Below are positions 1 to 7,369 of a stretch of 64,000 nucleotides of DNA, piece by piece. The stretch lies in the NCBI GenBank assembly GCA_013416405.1, contig JACCET010000001.1, forward strand, positions 124,001 through 188,000, in the 5' to 3' direction. Source of the DNA: Alcaligenaceae bacterium. GTDB lineage: Bacteria > Pseudomonadota > Gammaproteobacteria > Burkholderiales > Burkholderiaceae_B. Each line of letters starts with the position of its first letter. Within the stretch, counting starts at the first letter, position 1. The position numbers and the translations under genes were made by a program. The notes beneath the pieces were generated by a model. It searched no databases and was not told the origin of the DNA. It was given only the letters and a program-made list of their open reading frames with translations.

Positions 1-84
1 CTTGCCGTTGCTGCTAATTCGTGGCGCCTGTTCCGCAAGTATTCGGGGCCGCGCGTGGGTTGGCAGGCGGCTGCGGCCGCTTAG
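1..84 (+). CDS. ccoI: C-terminal end of a copper-type P1B ATPase, probably CcoI/FixI (partial)
   Basis: Only the last 27 codons are inside the window; the frame is open from base 1 to the TAG at 82-84. The tail (LAVAANSWRLFRKY) resembles the end of the last membrane helix of heavy-metal P-type ATPases. The assignment rests mainly on position: ccoS starts 9 bases later and ccoNOQP follow, and CcoI, the inner-membrane copper exporter needed to build cbb3 oxidase, normally sits just before ccoS. The fragment is too short to prove the family. Confidence 0.6.
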   Translation, partial: LAVAANSWRLFRKYSGPRVGWQAAAAA

Positions 85-93
85 GGGCGAGTT

Positions 94-246
94 ATGGAAG
101 CATCCTTGTTCCTGCTGTTGCCCATCTCTTTGCTTCTGGTTATTTTGATAGGCGTGGCGTTCTGGTGGGCCATTTTTTCCGGTCAGTTCGACAATACCAA
201 TCAGGCAGCCGAGTCCATTCTTCACGATAACGATACTGACGGTTGA
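94..246 (+). CDS. ccoS: CcoS, cbb3 oxidase maturation protein
   Basis: A 50-residue protein with one N-terminal membrane helix (about residues 4-28, ending FWWAIFSGQFD) and a short acidic tail. The helix followed by the W-x-x-x-S-G-Q-F-D signature is typical of CcoS/FixS. The family is required for cofactor insertion into the cbb3 oxidase in the inner membrane. The start ATG at 94 lies 9 bases after the preceding stop, so it is probably translated with ccoI. It ends 139 bases before ccoN. Confidence 0.85.
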   Translation: MEASLFLLLPISLLLVILIGVAFWWAIFSGQFDNTNQAAESILHDNDTDG

Positions 247-303
247 TAGTTTTTTTATAAAGTGTGGCGCGAAAGCGTCAGTGTTCGCTGCAAGCTGTTC
301 TTC

Positions 304-317
304 TTGATGCAAGTCAA
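304..317. promoter_or_regulatory. Probable FNR/ANR box upstream of ccoN
   Basis: TTGAT-N4-GTCAA matches the FNR consensus TTGAT-N4-ATCAA at 9 of 10 defined bases. Its centre (310.5) is 75 bases before the ccoN start codon. For a class II site at -41.5, transcription would start near 352, with a weak -10 region around 340-345. cbb3 oxidase operons are classic oxygen-responsive FNR/ANR targets, and an fnr-type gene lies at the end of this cluster. Confidence 0.75.
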
Positions 318-385
318 ACAGAGCAAGTCAGTCTTGCACGAAGATGCTGGCGTCTCGCATTATTTATTTGTTTGAGGGGAAGCTC

Positions 386-1870
386 ATGGGCACTTCCGAT
401 ACTGTCGGAACTCAGGCCGAAGTCTTCAATTATCGTGTGGTCAGGCAGTTTACGATCGCCACGGTCTTTTGGGGCGTTGTTGGCATGGCGGTCGGGGTAC
501 TGATTGCCGCGCAATTGATCTGGCCGGAATTGAATTTCAATACACCTTGGTTCAGCTATGGGCGCCTGCGTCCCTTGCATACCAATGGCGTGATTTTTGC
601 TTTCGGGGGCAGTGCACTGTTTGCCACGGCTTATTATGTTGTGCAGCGCACCTGTCAGGCACGGTTGTTCAGCGACAAGCTGGCAGCCTTCACTTTCTGG
701 GGCTGGCAAGTCGTTCTGGTTGCCGCGGTCATCACCCTTCCGCTGGGTTATACCAGCACCAAGGAATATGCCGAGCTCGAATGGCCGATCGATATCCTGA
801 TTACCCTGGTCTGGGTTGCCTTTGCCGTGGTGTTTTTTGGCACCATCGCCAAGCGCCGGGTCAAGCACATTTATGTGGCCAACTGGTTCTTCGGATCGTA
901 CATCCTGACCATTGCCGTTCTGCACATATTCAACAACCTCGAGCTGCCCGTCAGCATGTGGAAGTCGTATTCGGTGTATGCCGGCGTGCAGGACGCCATG
1001 GTGCAATGGTGGTATGGTCACAATGCGGTGGGCTTTTTCCTGACCACCAGCTTCCTGGGCATGATGTATTACTTCGTGCCCAAGCAGGCCGGTCGCCCCA
1101 TTTATTCGTATCGCCTGTCCATCGTGCACTTCTGGGCGCTGGCTTTCACATATATGTGGGCCGGTCCGCACCATTTGCTGTACACCTCGCTGCCTGACTG
1201 GACCCAGACGCTGGGCATGGCCCTGTCGCTGATCCTGCTGGCGCCTTCATGGGGCGGGATGATCAACGGCATCATGACCATGTCGGGTGCCTGGCACAAA
1301 CTGCGCACCGACCCCATCCTGAAGTTCCTGGTGGTGGCCCTGTCGTTCTATGGCATGTCTACCTTTGAAGGTTCCATGATGTCCATACGCACGGTCAATG
1401 CCTTGTCGCACTACACCGACTGGACAGTAGGCCACGTGCACTCCGGTGCACTGGGCTGGGTGGCCATGATTACCTTTGGCTCCTTTTACTACATGATCCC
1501 GCGTCTGTACGGCCGTACTGCCATGGCCAGTATGAAACTGGTTGAGCTGCACTTCTGGGTCGCCACCCTGGGCGTAGTTCTGTATATCAGCTCGATGTGG
1601 ATTGCCGGGGTCATGCAAGGCCTGATGTGGAGCGCCACTGGCGAAGACGGCACGCTGACTTACAGCTTTGTCGAGGCAGTGAAGGCTACTTATCCCTTCT
1701 ATGCCATACGCTTGATGGGTGGCCTGATGTTCCTGTCGGGCATGTGCATCATGGCATGGAATACCTGGATAACCGTGAAAGGGCAGCCCAAGGTCAATCC
1801 CGCTGTGCCGCTGTATAGTCCCGACGCGCGCGATCCCGCTTTTATCGGTCCGGCTTCTGCGACGGCATAA
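386..1870 (+). CDS. ccoN: cbb3-type cytochrome c oxidase subunit I (CcoN)
   Basis: Catalytic subunit of the high-affinity cbb3 oxidase, reducing O2 to water in the inner membrane while pumping protons. At 494 residues with about 12 hydrophobic helices it has the family length. Visible metal-ligand motifs are His65 in RPLHTNGV, His212 in [11 protein letters not shown], the His262-His263 pair in GPHHLLYT, and His350/His352 in [10 protein letters not shown]. The ATG at 386 is preferred over the ATG at 344 because GGGGAAG precedes it and family members begin near this point. It heads ccoNOQP, with 11 bases to ccoO. An FNR box lies upstream. Confidence 0.97.
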   Translation: MGTSDTVGTQAEVFNYRVVRQFTIATVFWGVVGMAVGVLIAAQLIWPELNFNTPWFSYGRLRPLHTNGVIFAFGGSALFATAYYVVQRTCQARLFSDKLAAFTFWGWQVVLVAAVITLPLGYTSTKEYAELEWPIDILITLVWVAFAVVFFGTIAKRRVKHIYVANWFFGSYILTIAVLHIFNNLELPVSMWKSYSVYAGVQDAMVQWWYGHNAVGFFLTTSFLGMMYYFVPKQAGRPIYSYRLSIVHFWALAFTYMWAGPHHLLYTSLPDWTQTLGMALSLILLAPSWGGMINGIMTMSGAWHKLRTDPILKFLVVALSFYGMSTFEGSMMSIRTVNALSHYTDWTVGHVHSGALGWVAMITFGSFYYMIPRLYGRTAMASMKLVELHFWVATLGVVLYISSMWIAGVMQGLMWSATGEDGTLTYSFVEAVKATYPFYAIRLMGGLMFLSGMCIMAWNTWITVKGQPKVNPAVPLYSPDARDPAFIGPASATA

Positions 1871-1881
1871 GGAGAGCATAA

Positions 1882-2538
1882 ATGACCAAGAAAAGTACCG
1901 GTTTTTCTCACAAAATGATTGAAACCAACGTTGGCCTGCTGATCATCCTGAGTATCGCCGTCATTTCGTTTGCCGGCCTTGCCCAGATTGTTCCGTTGTT
2001 CTTTCAGCACTCCACCACCCAGGCCACGCCGGGGGTGGAGCCCTATGAGCCGCTGCACCTGGTAGGCCGCGATATCTACATCCGCGAAGGCTGTGTAGGC
2101 TGCCACTCACAACAGATCCGTATGCTCAGCTCCGAAGTGCAGCGCTACGGCCCGTATTCGCTGGCTGGCGAGTCCCGGTATGACCACCCCTTCCTGTGGG
2201 GCTCCAAGCGTACCGGGCCCGACCTGGCCCGTGTGGGCGGTCGTTATTCCGACGACTGGCATCGCGTGCATTTGCGCAATCCGCGCGATGTCGTCAAAGA
2301 GTCCAACATGCCAGCCTACCCATGGTTGCAGCACAATTCAGTTGAAAACGAAAATGTGCAGACCCGTATGAAGGCGTTGCGCACGCTGGGCGTGCCTTAT
2401 ACCGACGAGCAAATCGAAAAAGCACCCGAGCAGCTCAAGGGCAAGACGGAAGAAGACGCATTGGTTGCCTACCTGCAAGGTCTGGGTGTGGCCGGCCGTG
2501 CCGCTGCCGCCAAGGCTGTCGCCGAAGGAGAACTGTAA
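1882..2538 (+). CDS. ccoO: cbb3-type oxidase subunit II, mono-heme cytochrome c (CcoO)
   Basis: Membrane-anchored monoheme cytochrome c that passes electrons to CcoN. The 218-residue protein has an N-terminal anchor helix (about 16-40) and a single CVGCH heme c motif at residues 71-75, followed by SQQIR as usual for CcoO/FixO. A GGAGAG ribosome site precedes the ATG. The stop codon at 2536-2538 is followed directly by the ccoQ start. Confidence 0.97.
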   Translation: MTKKSTGFSHKMIETNVGLLIILSIAVISFAGLAQIVPLFFQHSTTQATPGVEPYEPLHLVGRDIYIREGCVGCHSQQIRMLSSEVQRYGPYSLAGESRYDHPFLWGSKRTGPDLARVGGRYSDDWHRVHLRNPRDVVKESNMPAYPWLQHNSVENENVQTRMKALRTLGVPYTDEQIEKAPEQLKGKTEEDALVAYLQGLGVAGRAAAAKAVAEGEL

Positions 2539-2712
2539 ATGGCCATGCTCAATGCGGTGGCGACGATTATCGCCATGCTGACCTTTCTGGGAATTGTCTG
2601 GTGGGCATTTTCACGTGGCCGGGCTAAGGCCAATTATGACGCATCCATGCTGCCTTTCTCCGTTCCTGACGAAGGCGATCTGGAAAAGAAAGTAGGGGGC
2701 TCTCATGAGTGA
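2539..2712 (+). CDS. ccoQ: CcoQ, small cbb3 oxidase subunit
   Basis: A 57-residue protein with one membrane helix (about 5-25, ending VWWAFSRGRAKANYD) and an acidic tail. Size, topology and position between ccoO and ccoP identify CcoQ, which stabilises CcoP in the oxidase complex. Its ATG abuts the ccoO stop and its end overlaps the ccoP start by 8 bases, indicating translational coupling. GAAGGAG in the ccoO tail is the ribosome site. Confidence 0.9.
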   Translation: MAMLNAVATIIAMLTFLGIVWWAFSRGRAKANYDASMLPFSVPDEGDLEKKVGGSHE

Positions 2713-3628
2713 TTTTTTCAGTGGCTTCTGGAGCTACTTCATCACCATTATCGCCTTGGGTGGCGTCGTGTTCTGCTTGTGGCTGCTGTACACGCAGCGG
2801 GCATGGCTCAAGCAAACCGCCCCCGAGGTCGAAGAAACCGGTCACGTCTGGGACGGTGACCTGACCGAGTTCAATACGCCGGTGCCCCGTTGGTGGACGG
2901 TGTTCTACATTGGGCTCTGTATCGCTGCCCTGGCCCTGTTCTTTCTCTATCCAGGCCTGGGCACGTACAAAGGGTCTTTGGGCTATACCTCGGCAGGTCA
3001 GGTCAAGGCCCAGCAAGAGGCGCTCAATGAACGCATCCGACCCGTTTACGCCCGCTATCAGCAAATGTCTATCCCCGAGGTGGCACAAGACGCCGATGCG
3101 CGCCAGATCGGGCAGCGCCTGTTTCTGAACAATTGTGCTCAATGCCATGGTTCCGACGCCCGCGGCAGCGCCAACTTTCCCAACCTGGCCGATGGCGACT
3201 GGCTGTATGGCGGCGCTCCCGAGCAGATTCTGCACACGATTACCAAGGGTCGCCACGGCATGATGCCGCCCTGGAGTTCGCAGATAAAGCCGGCTGAAGC
3301 CGCCGATATCGCGCAATATGTACGATCTTTGTCGGGGCTGGCCAGCGACTCTCTTAGGGTAGTACCGGGCAAGCGTGGTTTCGAGACGTTCTGCGTAGCC
3401 TGCCACGGTGTGGAAGGCAAGGGCAATACCGCCCTGGGCGCTCCCAATCTTACTGATGGCGTGTGGCTATACGGCAGTTCCGAAGTGGCCATCGTAGAGA
3501 CCATCCTTAACGGACGCGTCAACATCATGCCTGCGCAAGAAGGCATTCTGACTGAAGATCAGATCCGCATGCTGACTGCATGGGTATGGGGACTGTCCAA
3601 CCAGGGTACAAGCATCACCGCAAAATAA
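2705..3628 (+). CDS. ccoP: cbb3-type oxidase subunit III, di-heme cytochrome c (CcoP)
   Basis: Diheme cytochrome c subunit that accepts electrons from soluble or membrane cytochromes. The 307 residues contain two N-terminal helices (about 9-30 and 64-83), as in long-form CcoP, then two cytochrome c domains with CAQCH at 144-148 and CVACH at 230-234. The segments MMPPW and NIMPAQ supply the likely axial Met ligands. It overlaps ccoQ by 8 bases and is followed 10 bases later by ccoG. Confidence 0.97.
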   Translation: MSDFFSGFWSYFITIIALGGVVFCLWLLYTQRAWLKQTAPEVEETGHVWDGDLTEFNTPVPRWWTVFYIGLCIAALALFFLYPGLGTYKGSLGYTSAGQVKAQQEALNERIRPVYARYQQMSIPEVAQDADARQIGQRLFLNNCAQCHGSDARGSANFPNLADGDWLYGGAPEQILHTITKGRHGMMPPWSSQIKPAEAADIAQYVRSLSGLASDSLRVVPGKRGFETFCVACHGVEGKGNTALGAPNLTDGVWLYGSSEVAIVETILNGRVNIMPAQEGILTEDQIRMLTAWVWGLSNQGTSITAK

Positions 3629-3638
3629 AGGCATTACC

Positions 3639-5141
3639 ATGAGTAGTAACGAACCACCCGTCAAGCCGGATAACGAGCAAACCGACCAGGCAGCACCTGC
3701 CTGGCGACCGCCAACAGTCCGCAAGGCGGGGGGGACGTCTCCTCAAGTCGAGAAGGCGCTATCAGAGGTTCGCTCCAAGATTTATCCACGTTCAGTCAGT
3801 GGCATTTTTGCGTGCTGGCGGATTATCATGGTGTTCGTCACCCAGTTGATCTTCTATGGTTTGCCCTGGCTGCAATGGAATGATCGCCAGGCCGTGCTGT
3901 TCGACCTGGCCGCCCGCAAGTTCTATCTGTTTGGCATGGTGCTGTGGCCGCAGGATGTCATTTATCTTGCGGTACTGCTGGTCATTTCCGCTTTTGCCCT
4001 GTTCTTGTTCACCGCCATGGCAGGGCGGCTGTTTTGCGGCTATGCCTGTCCGCAAACGGTTTATACCGAAATCTTCATGTGGGTCGAGCGCCGTATCGAA
4101 GGCGACCGGCTCGCCCGCATACGGCTCGATGAACAGCCCTGGAATGCACGCAAGATTCGGCTCAAGGCTTCCAAGCACATTGTCTGGCTATTGATAGCCT
4201 GGTGGACGGGCTCTACCTTCATCGGCTATTTCGCCCCCATACGTGAACTGGGCATGGGGCTGCTGACGCTGTCCCTGGGTCCATGGCAATGGTTCTGGAT
4301 GGTGTTCTACGCCTTTGCCACCTGGGGTAATGCCGGTTTTATGCGTGAAGCCGTCTGCAAATATATGTGCCCCTATGCGCGTTTTCAAAGCGTCATGGTC
4401 GACGACGACACCTTTGTGGTCACTTACGATCACGTGCGCGGAGAACCGCGTGGCGGGCGTTCACGCCGTATCGATCATAAAGAAGCCGGTATGGGCGATT
4501 GTGTCGATTGCAGCCTGTGTGTACAGGTTTGCCCGACGGGCATAGATATCCGCGATGGCTTGCAGTATATGTGCATAGGTTGTGGGGCTTGCGTCGACGC
4601 CTGCGACACGGTCATGGACAAGATGAATTACGAGCGCGGCCTGATACGCTATACCTCGGGGCGTGCCATTACCGATGGCATGACACAAAGCCAGGTGCGC
4701 AAGCGTATGCTGCGCCCACGCGTGCTGATCTATTCAGCCGTGCTGGCCCTGATTGCGATCACTTTTGTCGTCTCCCTGGCTACGCGTACCACCTTGCGTA
4801 TGGATATCATTCGCGATCGTGGCGCCCTGGGGCGGGAAGTGCCGGGCGGCATGATAGAAAACGTGTATCGCTTGCAGTTCATGAATGCCTCGGAGACCCC
4901 ACTGACTGTAACGCTCAGTGCGTCCGGCGTTCCGGAAGTATCCATAGCGACCGTTGAACAGGGCACCGCCACGGTGCAAGTCGAGGCGGCATCCAATAAA
5001 ATGGTTCCTGTTGTCGTGCGGGTTCCGGTCGGTCAGGCATCTTCCGGTTTGCACGATATCGAACTGAAGGCGGTTGCCACCTATCAGGAAGGTTCCGATA
5101 CGACCGTGGTCGAACGCTCCAGCTTCTTTGTGCCAAAATAG
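3639..5141 (+). CDS. ccoG: CcoG/RdxA, cbb3 oxidase accessory ferredoxin-like membrane protein
   Basis: A 500-residue polyferredoxin-like membrane protein. CcoG is reported to act as a cupric reductase in cbb3 assembly. Membrane helices lie in roughly the first 250 residues, including the CGYACPQTVYTE motif; two ferredoxin-type clusters follow (CVDCSLCVQVCP and CIGCGACVDACD), then another helix and a C-terminal Ig-like periplasmic domain (the FixG_C region). It starts 10 bases after ccoP and is 16 bases from ccoH, fitting one operon. Confidence 0.96.
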   Translation: MSSNEPPVKPDNEQTDQAAPAWRPPTVRKAGGTSPQVEKALSEVRSKIYPRSVSGIFACWRIIMVFVTQLIFYGLPWLQWNDRQAVLFDLAARKFYLFGMVLWPQDVIYLAVLLVISAFALFLFTAMAGRLFCGYACPQTVYTEIFMWVERRIEGDRLARIRLDEQPWNARKIRLKASKHIVWLLIAWWTGSTFIGYFAPIRELGMGLLTLSLGPWQWFWMVFYAFATWGNAGFMREAVCKYMCPYARFQSVMVDDDTFVVTYDHVRGEPRGGRSRRIDHKEAGMGDCVDCSLCVQVCPTGIDIRDGLQYMCIGCGACVDACDTVMDKMNYERGLIRYTSGRAITDGMTQSQVRKRMLRPRVLIYSAVLALIAITFVVSLATRTTLRMDIIRDRGALGREVPGGMIENVYRLQFMNASETPLTVTLSASGVPEVSIATVEQGTATVQVEAASNKMVPVVVRVPVGQASSGLHDIELKAVATYQEGSDTTVVERSSFFVPK

Positions 5142-5157
5142 GGTCCAGGAGAACTGC

Positions 5158-5382
5158 ATGTCGCAAGAGAAAATCCGCTCAGAAAAAACCGATCAGGGAC
5201 CCTGGTGGCGCGAACCCTGGCCCTGGATCATCATGGCGGGCCCATTTCTTGCCATCGTTGGGTGTATTATCACTATCGTGCTGGCATTCCAGAATACCGG
5301 CAACCAGGCCATCACAGACGGTGGCGTCAAGCGCGGGCTGGTGGTTACCCAGCAAGAGCAGGCGCCAGAGCCGCAAAAATAG
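5158..5382 (+). CDS. ccoH: CcoH/FixH-like cbb3 assembly protein (short form)
   Basis: A 74-residue protein with PWWREPWPW before a single membrane helix (about 23-45), then a short hydrophilic tail. The W-rich segment before the helix and the position after ccoG fit FixH/CcoH, although it is about half the usual FixH length because the periplasmic domain is nearly absent. The ATG at 5158, preceded by CAGGAGAAC, is chosen over an upstream in-frame ATG at 5074 inside ccoG. Confidence 0.75.
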   Translation: MSQEKIRSEKTDQGPWWREPWPWIIMAGPFLAIVGCIITIVLAFQNTGNQAITDGGVKRGLVVTQQEQAPEPQK

Positions 5383-5411
5383 AAGATTGTGTCAATACAG
5401 GAGACCCGTTC

Positions 5412-5666
5412 ATGCAGCGTCGTTCATTAATGTGGATTTTATGGCCGTCCTTTCTGGTAGGCGCGGCCACCAGTGCAACCGTATTTGCCTTGGTCGATCC
5501 GCTGGACATCACTTTCCTGGGGTATTTGCAAGCGTCCCGGCAGCAAGTTTATGCGGGCGGTTTCTTTCTGTTTTGGCTGATGGCGGCGCTTTCCAGCGCG
5601 CTCACTCTGCATATGGCGCCGCGTGGGCGTATTGTCGACGAGTTCGGCGACCCTGTGGAAGGCTGA
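5412..5666 (+). CDS. Small two-helix membrane protein of the cco cluster, function unknown
   Basis: An 84-residue protein with two hydrophobic segments (about residues 7-28 and 47-66) and a polar tail ending in DEFGDPVEG. No family motif is recognised. Its position, 29 bases after ccoH with CAGGAG before the ATG, places it last in the cco operon and suggests a role in oxidase assembly or stability, which is inference only. The convergent regulator gene ends 14 bases beyond it. Confidence 0.75.
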   Translation: MQRRSLMWILWPSFLVGAATSATVFALVDPLDITFLGYLQASRQQVYAGGFFLFWLMAALSSALTLHMAPRGRIVDEFGDPVEG

Positions 5667-5680
5667 ATTTTCGCGCTGCT

Positions 5681-6409
5681 TCAGCCGCAGTCGGTGCCCG
5701 ACAGAACCTTCAGTCCCTGCATATCAAGAATGTGTACTTCTCTTTGATGCACCCGTATCACGCCGTCGCGTGCGAAGCGTGAAAACAGGCGGCTGACGGT
5801 TTCCAGCGTCAAACCCAGATAGTTGCCGATTTCTTCCCTGCTCATGCGCAGGATGAATTCGGTGGACGAATACCCCAGCGTCGCCAGGCGCTGCGAGAGA
5901 TTGATCAAAAATGCTGCCAGCCTTTGTTCGGAGCGCAAGGCACCCAACGACATCACCAACTGATGGGCGCGGGTGATTTCCTTGCTCATGAGACGGCGCA
6001 ACTGTTGTTGCAATATAGGCAAGTGATGTGACAGCTCATCAAGCTCATCGATACGGATCACACAGACTTCACTGTCTTCGAGTGCTATGGCGTGTGAAAC
6101 ATGGGTGTTGTCGACCAGCCCATCCATGCCTATGATTTCGCCTGGCAGCAAAAAGCCCGTGATCTGCACCTGTCCGGAAGCATCTTCCAGCTGCGTCTTG
6201 AGCGAACCCGAGCGTATGCCATAGACTGCGTCGGTAGCATCGCCCAGGCGAAACAGCGCACTGCCTTTGGGTACGCGTATGCGTTCTTTGATGAGTTCGT
6301 CAAGCTTGCTGATATCTCCGCGCTGCATGCCTATCGGCAAGCATATTTCATTGAGCATGCAGGTGGAGCAGCGAGTGGAGTCGGGTGTTACGGTGATTCT
6401 TTTTTGCAT
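5681..6409 (-). CDS. fnr: FNR-family oxygen-sensing transcription regulator
   Basis: A 242-residue Crp/Fnr regulator. The four cysteines expected for an oxygen-labile 4Fe-4S cluster are present: Cys14, Cys17 and Cys23 near the N terminus and Cys116 in EVCVIRI. A cyclic-nucleotide-type beta-roll follows, and a C-terminal helix-turn-helix (EEIGNYLGLTLETVSRLFSRF region), where the E-x-x-S-R residues match FNR DNA specificity. It converges with the cco operon, whose promoter carries a matching FNR box at 304-317, so it probably activates that operon under low oxygen (inference). Bordetella calls its homologue Btr. Confidence 0.95.
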   Translation of the reverse strand: MQKRITVTPDSTRCSTCMLNEICLPIGMQRGDISKLDELIKERIRVPKGSALFRLGDATDAVYGIRSGSLKTQLEDASGQVQITGFLLPGEIIGMDGLVDNTHVSHAIALEDSEVCVIRIDELDELSHHLPILQQQLRRLMSKEITRAHQLVMSLGALRSEQRLAAFLINLSQRLATLGYSSTEFILRMSREEIGNYLGLTLETVSRLFSRFARDGVIRVHQREVHILDMQGLKVLSGTDCG

Positions 6410-6604
6410 GCGATCGCCCTGAGGACGCAGAGTATTGGCAAATTGAGCTGGTCAATGTTTATTATCAGCGCCCAAGGCTGACTTGGGTGCTGGCAACTGA
6501 TTTATATCAAGTATACGGTAGGGGAACGTAATTTGTTGCCCCCCGAACCTGTGGTTCCGGAAAAAGCGGTGTCAGGTGTCAGGCTGTGAGGGCTCCTGCG
6601 GCTG

Positions 6605-6940
6605 TCAGGCCTTTGAAACAAGGGCCAGCAGCTTGGCCCGCGCTTGCGCCAGCTCGGTGGCACCGGCGCGGCCATGCAGGCTGATGCTGGCATGAACCCA
6701 ATCTATGCTTTTGACCTGATCTGACAACACGGCCATAGGCGGGTCGGACTGGAGGATGACCTCGAATGGATAGCCCTTTATGTCGTTGGCAATGGCACAA
6801 CAGACCATAAGCCCGGTTTTCCTATTGTAAGCCCGAGGGCTGAGCACCAGAGCAGCCCTGTAGCTGCCCGCGCTGTCATCAGGCAGATCGAAGTGTACAT
6901 GGACGATGTCACCGGTATCGGGCGTATAGCGTTTGTTCAT
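6605..6940 (-). CDS. mazF: MazF/PemK-family endoribonuclease toxin
   Basis: A 111-residue protein opening with PDTGDIVHVHFD and containing ALVLSPRAYN, GLMVCCAIAN and KGYPFEVIL, all typical of MazF/ChpB sequence-specific mRNA interferases. Later motifs (LSDQVKSIDW, ARAKLLALV) also fit. It lies 26 bases downstream of the mazE-like gene, with AAGGGG before its ATG. The protein is full length with no break. The pair sits between fnr and clpB, where no conserved function demands it, consistent with a mobile toxin-antitoxin module. Confidence 0.92.
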   Translation of the reverse strand: MNKRYTPDTGDIVHVHFDLPDDSAGSYRAALVLSPRAYNRKTGLMVCCAIANDIKGYPFEVILQSDPPMAVLSDQVKSIDWVHASISLHGRAGATELAQARAKLLALVSKA

Positions 6941-6966
6941 GCAGATTCCCCTTGGCGTTGACCTGG

Positions 6967-7197
6967 CTATTCACCTGCTGCGCCGAAATCGATCTCGGCG
7001 TGCAGGTTTTTGGGTTTGATGCCGTTTAACAATTGCCCCAGCAGGTACTCTTGGCCGCGTATCGGCTGGATAATGATGGAACCGCGCTCCAGCCGGATAT
7101 CGACGATATCGTCGGAACTGAGTTTGAGCGACTTGAGCATGGAAGAGGGCAGACGGATTGCCGCGCTATTGCCCCATTTTTTAATTGCACCGCGCAT
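6967..7197 (-). CDS. mazE: MazE-family antitoxin with AbrB-type DNA-binding fold
   Basis: A 76-residue protein starting MRGAIKKWGNSAAIRLPSSML, the swapped-hairpin AbrB/MazE DNA-binding motif, followed by the acidic C-terminal region that normally wraps MazF. It precedes mazF in the same orientation, the standard antitoxin-first order. By family behaviour it neutralises MazF and represses its own promoter, which would lie in 7198-7260. TTTATAAGGAAACG just upstream supplies the ribosome site. Confidence 0.92.
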   Translation of the reverse strand: MRGAIKKWGNSAAIRLPSSMLKSLKLSSDDIVDIRLERGSIIIQPIRGQEYLLGQLLNGIKPKNLHAEIDFGAAGE

Positions 7198-7296
7198 GGC
7201 CGTTTCCTTATAAACAAAATGGGTGGATACGTTACCGTTCTAGTGTAATCGTTGTGTCGACTCTGATGTAAGCCCCTGGCGTAAGCCCCTGTAGCT

Positions 7297-7326
7297 CTTG
7301 AAATTTTTCGATTCAGCCGCACATAT
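7297..7326 (+). promoter_or_regulatory. Candidate sigma-32 (heat-shock) promoter for clpB
   Basis: CTTGAAA at 7297-7303 is a perfect sigma-32 -35 element. CACATAT at 7320-7326 matches the -10 core CCCATNT at all defined bases but one, with 16 bases between. Transcription would begin near 7332, giving a leader of about 38 bases before the clpB ATG. clpB is a standard RpoH-regulon gene. Position and match agree, but it was found by eye. Confidence 0.65.
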
Positions 7327-7369
7327 TCACTATTCGGGCGCTAGCCCTCATTACTCAGTGAAAAAGATC

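Noticed and set aside
6443-6455. TTGA-N5-TCAA half-palindrome upstream of the fnr gene as a possible autoregulatory FNR box
   Set aside because: The spacer is one base shorter than the TTGA-N6-TCAA required for FNR, so the half-sites would be out of register.
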